The notes under the pieces were generated by a model. It searched no databases, was not told the DNA's origin, and saw nothing but the letters and a program-made list of their open reading frames with translations. Of a stretch of 64,000 nucleotides of DNA, positions 58,728 through 64,000 are shown in pieces. Origin of the DNA: Clostridia bacterium. GTDB lineage: Bacteria > Bacillota > DSM-521 > Neomoorellales > SLTJ01. Position numbers and translations under genes: made by a program. The stretch lies in NCBI GenBank assembly GCA_004347685.1, contig SLTJ01000037.1, forward strand, positions 98,354 to 162,353, written 5' to 3'. Numbering within the stretch: the first letter of the stretch is position 1; every line of letters begins with the position of its first letter.

Positions 58728-60722
58728 TCAGCCCCCATTTTCTGCGGCCCGTAGTGCTTCGTTGCGCTGGTTTTGCCTCAATGACCTTAGAATGAGCAGG
58801 GTCTGTGCCCCTAAAATGATGGCCCCTACAAGCTCGAATCTCCATCCTGGGATCATAGTAACAATACCGCCTGCTACCATAATGATTCTTTCAAACCTGT
58901 TAAGCGACCGGAATAGATATCCTGATACACCGCCGGCCAGGTAGATCACCCCAACCAGGGCCGTAAGAACAGCCTCCAAAATCCCAGCCACTGACCCTCC
59001 TTGCAACATCAACACGGGGTCATATACAAATATGAACGGAACTACAAAAGCTACTATTGCCAGGCGCATAGCGATAAACCCCGTCGCAAATGGTTTCGCA
59101 CCTGCAATAGCAGCAGTGGCGTAAGCTACTATACATACCGGTGGCGTGATAAAGGACATGATGCTAAAATAAAGTACAAACATGTGGGCAACTATCGGCA
59201 GCAGGCCAGCATCTATCAGAGACGGCACTATTAACATGGTTACAAGGATATAAACACTAAGGGCGTCCATCCCCATACCTAACAGGATGGAGACGACAGC
59301 GGCCAGGATCAACAACAAGAATAAGTGCCCGCCTGCAATTTGAACCATGATAGGTCCGAGCATATATAAGAGCCCAGTCTGGGTAATACTCCCAACTATC
59401 AATCCGGCGGCAGCCGTAACACAGATAACGTTCAGCGCCCCTTTACCTGACGAGACCAAGGATGGCCAAATGCTTCGGAGAATATCCCAGCGAGTACTGT
59501 TATGCAGGAACCGTACTGCAAATAACGCCGCTATGGAATACAGGGCCGCTATTTCCGGCGGGTACACCCATACAAGCAAAAAAAGCACAAGTACTGCCAC
59601 AGGGACTATGAATTGCCAACCCATATTAGTTCTAACGGCATCATATAACTTCGGCAGGTTCTCACGTGGAATCCCCTTTATCCCCTTACGGGCCGCCTCA
59701 AAATCCGTCTGGAAAAACAGGCTGACATAATACAGGATAGCTGGTATTGCTGCTGCCGCGGCCACCTTTATGTAGGGTATAGACAGGAATTCAGCCATGA
59801 GGAATGCATTGGGGCCCATGACTGGGGGCATGATCAATCCTCCAGTGGCAGATACCGCCTCTACGCCGGCCGCAAATTCAGGTCTATAGCCGGTTTTCTT
59901 CATAAGAGGTATGGTAAAGCTACCTGTGGCAGTTGCGTTGGCAACGGTGCTACCGGAAAGGGTTCCAAAAAGGGAACTCGCTACTACTGCCGTCTTGGCA
60001 GCTCCTCCCCTAAGATGCCCGACGGCGGAAAATACCACATCAATAATAAACTGCCCGGCTCCTGACCGGGCCATAAAGTTAGCAAACAGTACAAACGCCA
60101 AAATTACTGTGGTGGCAATTTGCAAGGGGGTAGTAAAGATACCCATCGTGCCCAGGTAGTAATTGCCTATTACCCTGGTTAGGGGGTAATTTTTGCTATG
60201 AATCGGTCCGGGGAAAATATCGCCCCATATTACATAGACAAGAAAGAACAAAGCCAGTACGGCCATCGGCCAGCCGATTTGCCGCCGGACAGCCTCAAGG
60301 ATCAGCACTATCAGTATGATGCCAAATACCTGTTCCAATGGGGTTGCGGCGCCACGGTGGGCGATTATAGAGCCCGCAAACAGAACTATGTAGCCAGTGC
60401 TGAGAACACTGGCGAAAGCCATGATAGCATCATACCATGGTAGCATCTCTCTGGAAGCTTTACCATGGGCAGGCACCAGCAGAAACGTCAAAACCAGAGT
60501 TATACCGAGGACAATACCCATATGTTGCTGCTCGTAAACGTAGAGCCCCAGGTATCTCGGAATTCCGAGCAAATAAATGGCTACGTATATTGGCAGGACA
60601 GCAGCTAAAACATCAATAACCGTAGATTTTATACCCTTGTATTGTCGTAACCCGGAAAGCTCTACCTCACTTTCTTGTACTTGGTTTGCGTCTGCTTGCA
60701 CCGAATCCACCCCAGTCAACAT
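58728..60722 (-). CDS. TRAP transporter fused 4TM/12TM permease (TAXI type)
   Basis: The 664-residue membrane protein fuses the small (DctQ-like) and large (DctM-like) TRAP subunits. It has ~16 hydrophobic segments, the LFGTLSGSTVANATATGSFT and ATGGLIMPPVMGPNAFLMAE signatures of the large subunit, a second half repeat with GMGMDALSVYILVTMLIVPS and SFITPPVCIVAYATAAIAGA, and a C-terminal extra pair of helices. TRAP systems import organic acids with sodium or proton gradients. With the TAXI receptor downstream-coded next to it and the bam genes on the other side, an aromatic acid is a likely substrate (inference). AGGAGG is seven bases before the ATG. Confidence 0.9.
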   Translation of the reverse strand: MLTGVDSVQADANQVQESEVELSGLRQYKGIKSTVIDVLAAVLPIYVAIYLLGIPRYLGLYVYEQQHMGIVLGITLVLTFLLVPAHGKASREMLPWYDAIMAFASVLSTGYIVLFAGSIIAHRGAATPLEQVFGIILIVLILEAVRRQIGWPMAVLALFFLVYVIWGDIFPGPIHSKNYPLTRVIGNYYLGTMGIFTTPLQIATTVILAFVLFANFMARSGAGQFIIDVVFSAVGHLRGGAAKTAVVASSLFGTLSGSTVANATATGSFTIPLMKKTGYRPEFAAGVEAVSATGGLIMPPVMGPNAFLMAEFLSIPYIKVAAAAAIPAILYYVSLFFQTDFEAARKGIKGIPRENLPKLYDAVRTNMGWQFIVPVAVLVLFLLVWVYPPEIAALYSIAALFAVRFLHNSTRWDILRSIWPSLVSSGKGALNVICVTAAAGLIVGSITQTGLLYMLGPIMVQIAGGHLFLLLILAAVVSILLGMGMDALSVYILVTMLIVPSLIDAGLLPIVAHMFVLYFSIMSFITPPVCIVAYATAAIAGAKPFATGFIAMRLAIVAFVVPFIFVYDPVLMLQGGSVAGILEAVLTALVGVIYLAGGVSGYLFRSLNRFERIIMVAGGIVTMIPGWRFELVGAIILGAQTLLILRSLRQNQRNEALRAAENGG

Positions 60723-60846
60723 AGATATTCCTCCTCCTATTATGCAGCCTGGCTAGCTTGTTGGCCCTACAGCCCGGTCGTTATATATCTATCACGAGCT
60801 GTAAGGCCAACTGCAATTTACCTCTGAGAATACCTTAGACTTTAAC

Positions 60847-61926
60847 CTACTTTATTTGTGACTGGAATTGCTCTAATTGATCCGTCCATACGCCGGCTTC
60901 TTTGAAGTACTTAACTGCGCCAGGGTGGAATGGAAGCGTTGGATTGGAAACGGCCCTCTCTGCGGTCCATTCTGCAAATACCGCCCGGGCCCTGACAAGT
61001 TCTTCCCTGTTCTCAATCAATGTTTTCACCACCTGATAGACAACGTCTTCCCCCAAGTCTTTCCTGGCAATAACTGCAGTGTAGTCGCCCAGAACCGGCG
61101 TACCTTTAGGACCGCCGGGGAAATCACGTGGCAAAACAGTTGGATGAAAAGCTGGTACGGCCTTCTGTACCTGGACGGCTACAGGTTGCTCAATAGGAAT
61201 GATGTATATACCCTTACTTCTCCCAAGATCCTCCAGCTTCTCCGGCAGCAATCCACCCCATACAGCACTTGCCTTTCCCATAACAACATCCTGAAAGGCT
61301 TTCGCAGAACTCTCATACAGTAACTGTTCCACATCTTTTTCCGGATCAAGGCCAACAGCCTTAAAAAGCTCATCAGAAATCACTCCGGCCCATTCAATAC
61401 CAGCTCTCCTGGATAAGACTTTATGTCCCTTCAGGTCAGCCAAGCTTTTTATCCCTGTCCCGGGATAATTGACAAAGCTGTAAAAACCCTCTTCACCCTG
61501 TAACGCGAGTAACACCGGCACGGGACCTTTATCGCTGAACGGCCCTGTCCCTTTATACATTTCATAAGCGTCAACAGCATTCTCGATGGCCAGGTCTCCC
61601 TCGCCTGCCCGCAATAAGTCGGCCTGAATTTGAGAGCCAGCCGTGGGCTCGGGTGCTACCTGAATGCCCAATTTTTGTGACAGCAGCGACGCCTGGGCAA
61701 CAGCCATGGTGTTAAAGGTAGAGCCTGTTTCGAGAGTTAAGTACGTTAACCTCGCAGGTAATTTTCCAGTTTGACTTTGTGATGATGTTCCACCCGTAAC
61801 GGGTGCAGTCTCGCCAGTACCGGCGGTAGGTTCAGGGCTTTCTTTATTGGAGCACCCCACCATTAGTAAAGAAAAGGATAGTATCAAAACAACTAAGGCA
61901 GCATATCGCCTAATGACCTTCACCAC
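60847..61926 (-). CDS. TAXI-family TRAP solute-binding lipoprotein
   Basis: The ~359-residue receptor has a lipoprotein signal peptide (AALVVLILSFSLLMVGCSNK, lipobox Cys) followed by a Thr/Ser-rich linker. The TAXI core follows: RLTYLTLETGSTFNTMAVAQ, EGDLAIENAVDAYEMYKG, LADLKGHKVLSRRAGIEWAG, VMGKASAVWGGLLPEKLEDL and HPGAVKYFKEAGVW. It binds substrate outside the membrane and hands it to the permease encoded next downstream on the same strand. The GTG at 61926 has GGAGG eight bases upstream; an ATG at 61941 is possible. It begins 17 bases after the flavoprotein stop. Confidence 0.88.
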   Translation of the reverse strand: MVKVIRRYAALVVLILSFSLLMVGCSNKESPEPTAGTGETAPVTGGTSSQSQTGKLPARLTYLTLETGSTFNTMAVAQASLLSQKLGIQVAPEPTAGSQIQADLLRAGEGDLAIENAVDAYEMYKGTGPFSDKGPVPVLLALQGEEGFYSFVNYPGTGIKSLADLKGHKVLSRRAGIEWAGVISDELFKAVGLDPEKDVEQLLYESSAKAFQDVVMGKASAVWGGLLPEKLEDLGRSKGIYIIPIEQPVAVQVQKAVPAFHPTVLPRDFPGGPKGTPVLGDYTAVIARKDLGEDVVYQVVKTLIENREELVRARAVFAEWTAERAVSNPTLPFHPGAVKYFKEAGVWTDQLEQFQSQIK

Positions 61927-61943
61927 CTTAGACTCCTCCATTC

Positions 61944-63662
61944 CTATATTGAAATATTTACGGTCGTGCTAGACGGTTTAAACTTGTAGCTGGACAGCGG
62001 TAAAGCCTCTAATGAAACTTCTGGGCCCCCATCTCTCCTTCTTATTACGACCCACTTAAGCCATTGTTCGTTATCACGGAAAGGATAATCAGTACGGTAA
62101 TGGGTAAGCCGGCTCTCTTTTCTTTCCAAAGCCGATAAGTAAACAAGCTCACTGAGTTGTACTATGTTCCTTACTTCCAGCAGCTTTACCAAATCATGAG
62201 GGTCGGTAACGGAGGCATTAAGGATATCTTCCGCCGCTATACTTTGTAGTAATGATATTACTTCCTTGATTTTCTGTTCTTCCTTGAAGAAGCTCCGTTC
62301 CAAGGGCAAGATAACTTCATGCACTTTGTGCCAGATTGCCTGGGGAGATAGCCCTACCTCCCGCCGGAACGGCGCTGCCAGGTGTTCAACAACAAGCTCC
62401 ACCTGGTCGGTATTAATTTCAAAGCCATCAAACTGCGTAGATAATTTGCCGGCATTTTCCCCGGCCCGGTAGCCGGCCACGCTGCAAAAGGCCTGCGGAA
62501 CCCCCATGAGGGAGGAAATGTTCGCCGCAATCAAGGCACAAACACCGGCGGCATATAAGCCGGTAACACTGGTATCAGCGTTCTTACCGATACGAATGCC
62601 ACCTTCACCGCTGGCCGAGTATCCGGTCATCATAGGAGTGGTTTCAATTAACTGCTTCTTAATATCAACGCCGGCGCGGTCGAATCCTTTCATTGTTCTG
62701 GGCTGAACCGCCCGCATTTTGTCAATCTGGGCGTCCGACCACTCCCGCAAATCGAAGTAAATTGGGCCACGGCCCTCCAGGGTTTCCTTCGCGACCATGC
62801 GGCAAAGGGTACCAAAGTCAAGGGACTGCTCGCTTTGTCCCGGGAAGTACTTCTCGATTATCCTCTCCCCCACGGAGTTAACAATTTTGGCTCCATGGGA
62901 TTGAAACTGGGACTGCGACGGCGTGCAGAAATACCGGTTCCAGATAGAAAACGTAGGCGCCATAGCAAACTCCAGGCCGGCCAACTCAGCCCCTACCCTG
63001 TAAGCCATAGCCTGGCCATCCCCGGTAACATTATCCATGTTAAGAGCGTGGAGCTTAAGGCTGCCCATGCCGGTAGCCAAAACGATGGCGTTGCAAGATA
63101 TCACCTTTATTTCACCCGTTTGCACATTAACGCCTATGGCTCCAGTTACTCGGCCTTCAGTGGGATATCTTCCATCAGAAGTCAATAAATCAACCACAGC
63201 GACCTTCTCGACCAAATTTACGCCTTTTTGCAAGGCATGCTTCCGGAGGACCTCCATCATTTTCTTGCCGTCATAGAGCACTATTTTTGATTGCCTCTGT
63301 CCCCTGCCAGATTCCGTAATGAAACTGCCATCCGCAGACCTTTGTAACGGCACCCCCCAACTTGCCAGGTCGTTAATTCTATCTCTCTGCTCGGTAACAA
63401 GGATTTCCGTCCATTCTTGATCGCACAGGTAAGTGGAATGCTCGGCCAGTTCCTGAACCCAAACCTCTTTTTCGTCCCCAGAGGCAGGCCCTAAGGCGCC
63501 ATGGGTAAAGACAGTTGCCCCGCTACGAGACACTTTGCCCTTTTCTACCAAGATAACCTCATTGGCAAAATCCTTAGCTCCAATGGCAGCCATAATTCCT
63601 GCCAGTCCGCCACCCACCACCAAAACATCGCAATTGATCGGCTCGGACCTTTGCAGTTGCAC
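61944..63662 (-). CDS. fumarate reductase / AprA-type FAD flavoprotein
   Basis: The 572-residue flavoprotein has the FAD motif CDVLVVGGGLAGIMAAIGAK, the SRSGATVFTHGALGPASG segment, KLHALNMDNVTGDGQAMAYR, a capping domain, ADTSVTGLYAAGVCALIA and a helical C-terminal domain with LEVRNIVQLSELVYLSALER. This is the fold of fumarate reductase, aspartate oxidase and adenylylsulfate reductase alpha subunits. The usual HxMGGI active-site segment reads SASGEGGIRI without His, so the substrate is probably different. The GTG at 63662 follows the ferredoxin stop at once and has GGGGAGA eight bases upstream, so the two form a flavoprotein-ferredoxin enzyme. It may reduce or oxidise an intermediate of the imported acid. 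Confidence 0.83.
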   Translation of the reverse strand: MQLQRSEPINCDVLVVGGGLAGIMAAIGAKDFANEVILVEKGKVSRSGATVFTHGALGPASGDEKEVWVQELAEHSTYLCDQEWTEILVTEQRDRINDLASWGVPLQRSADGSFITESGRGQRQSKIVLYDGKKMMEVLRKHALQKGVNLVEKVAVVDLLTSDGRYPTEGRVTGAIGVNVQTGEIKVISCNAIVLATGMGSLKLHALNMDNVTGDGQAMAYRVGAELAGLEFAMAPTFSIWNRYFCTPSQSQFQSHGAKIVNSVGERIIEKYFPGQSEQSLDFGTLCRMVAKETLEGRGPIYFDLREWSDAQIDKMRAVQPRTMKGFDRAGVDIKKQLIETTPMMTGYSASGEGGIRIGKNADTSVTGLYAAGVCALIAANISSLMGVPQAFCSVAGYRAGENAGKLSTQFDGFEINTDQVELVVEHLAAPFRREVGLSPQAIWHKVHEVILPLERSFFKEEQKIKEVISLLQSIAAEDILNASVTDPHDLVKLLEVRNIVQLSELVYLSALERKESRLTHYRTDYPFRDNEQWLKWVVIRRRDGGPEVSLEALPLSSYKFKPSSTTVNISI

Positions 63663-63666
63663 AGTT

Positions 63667-63927
63667 CTATCTCCCCTTCTCTGAACTACTCTGCGCGTAT
63701 ACCACGTCAATCATTGGTACTCTAGCAGGCGTTGTGACGCGAATGGCCTCGCGCGGACATTCCTCTTCACACAGGAAACAAGCCTGACAATCATCAGGGT
63801 AAGCCACATATACGCTACCATGTTCTGGTTTCCGCAAAATGTCTACCGGACAGCTAGCAACACATAAATCGCACGAAGATGAGCACGCTTCGGCATTAAT
63901 TGCTACTGTGGCGACGGCGTTGTCCAT
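63667..63927 (-). CDS. two-cluster 4Fe-4S ferredoxin-like subunit
   Basis: The 86-residue protein carries CSSSCDLCVASCPVDILR and CQACFLCEEECPREAIRV, two ferredoxin-type Cys motifs, as in AprB-like or FrdB-like small subunits. It is the first gene of the flavoprotein-TRAP-bam strand and is separated from the flavoprotein start by four bases, so it is probably its electron-transfer partner. AGGGGGTACATA precedes the ATG. The short tail after the clusters (ARVPMIDVVYAQSSSEKGR) is not a known domain. Confidence 0.85.
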   Translation of the reverse strand: MDNAVATVAINAEACSSSCDLCVASCPVDILRKPEHGSVYVAYPDDCQACFLCEEECPREAIRVTTPARVPMIDVVYAQSSSEKGR

Positions 63928-64000
63928 TATGTACCCCCTATCCTAAGGTTAGGTATTAAAGTATCATCTTTTCTAAAGTAGAATAGTTCATGGCCTGCGT

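Noticed and set aside
1..64000. CRISPR array, tRNA, rRNA or complete insertion sequence
   Set aside because: I searched by eye for regular spaced repeats, tRNA clover-leaf ends and transposase motifs and found none that I can support.

Overview
The window looks like a chromosomal segment of an anaerobic, endospore-forming, Gram-positive clostridium with high GC content, most like the Moorella / Desulfotomaculum / Pelotomaculum side of the Clostridia. The evidence is a SpoVT sporulation regulator, a YabG-type sporulation fragment, two SLH-domain S-layer proteins, strong AGGAGG ribosome sites with many TTG and GTG starts, corrinoid methyltransferases, and oxygen-sensitive tungsten and iron-sulfur enzymes. 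The genus is inferred, not shown.

Region 1 (1-16 kb). A branched-chain amino acid operon on the minus strand (ilvE-ilvD-ilvB, ilvB cut by the window edge) is preceded by an attenuator-like hairpin. It is followed by two SLH-anchored exported proteins, one of them a giant subtilase. Then come spoVT, a Uma2-type protein and comEC. This stretch also holds several gene fragments (yabG-like, UDP-ManNAc dehydrogenase, TauE/SafE) and two copies of a 134-bp element with inverted termini.

Region 2 (16-27 kb). An opuCB-like 5' remnant and a frameshifted glutamate-cysteine-ligase-like gene lie beside proA. Next is a corrinoid one-carbon operon: an MttB-like protein with an internal deletion, an MtrH/AcsE-like methyltransferase whose 5' end carries a 14-G tract, a corrinoid protein, a MetH-activation-like protein, a SAM methyltransferase and unknown proteins. 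A second, full-length MttB homologue follows. Several of these genes have damaged or unusual starts, so the operon may be decaying or phase-variable.

Region 3 (27-48 kb). This holds a ferritin-like protein, a CtpA protease, a DedA-like protein, adenine deaminase, and a ChlI/ChlD-like AAA pair (MoxR ATPase plus AAA-VWA protein, each with a four-cysteine insert). An acyl-CoA cassette follows (enoyl-CoA hydratase, SDR dehydrogenase, thiolase, acyl-CoA dehydrogenase). On the plus strand are a cNMP/CBS/DUF294 protein, a DnaQ-like exonuclease, an Old Yellow Enzyme-type iron-sulfur flavoenzyme, an amidohydrolase and a fused double-hotdog thioesterase. These converge on a PaaK-type aryl-CoA ligase.

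Region 4 (48-64 kb). The most striking locus is a minus-strand cluster that matches the class II (ATP-independent, tungsten) benzoyl-CoA reductase complex gene by gene: BamB, BamC, BamE, BamF, BamG, BamH, BamI and a shortened BamD. Upstream on the same strand lie a ferredoxin, a fumarate-reductase-like flavoprotein, and a TAXI/TRAP transporter that could import the aromatic acid. A reasonable model is uptake by TRAP, CoA activation by the PaaK-type ligase, ring reduction by Bam driven by flavin-based electron bifurcation through HdrA/MvhD/Nuo-like subunits, and later beta-oxidation by the acyl-CoA cassette. BamD has lost its N-terminal half. Its start is a copy of the bamB start region and its 3' flank is a copy of the bamE leader, which records a duplication-deletion rearrangement.
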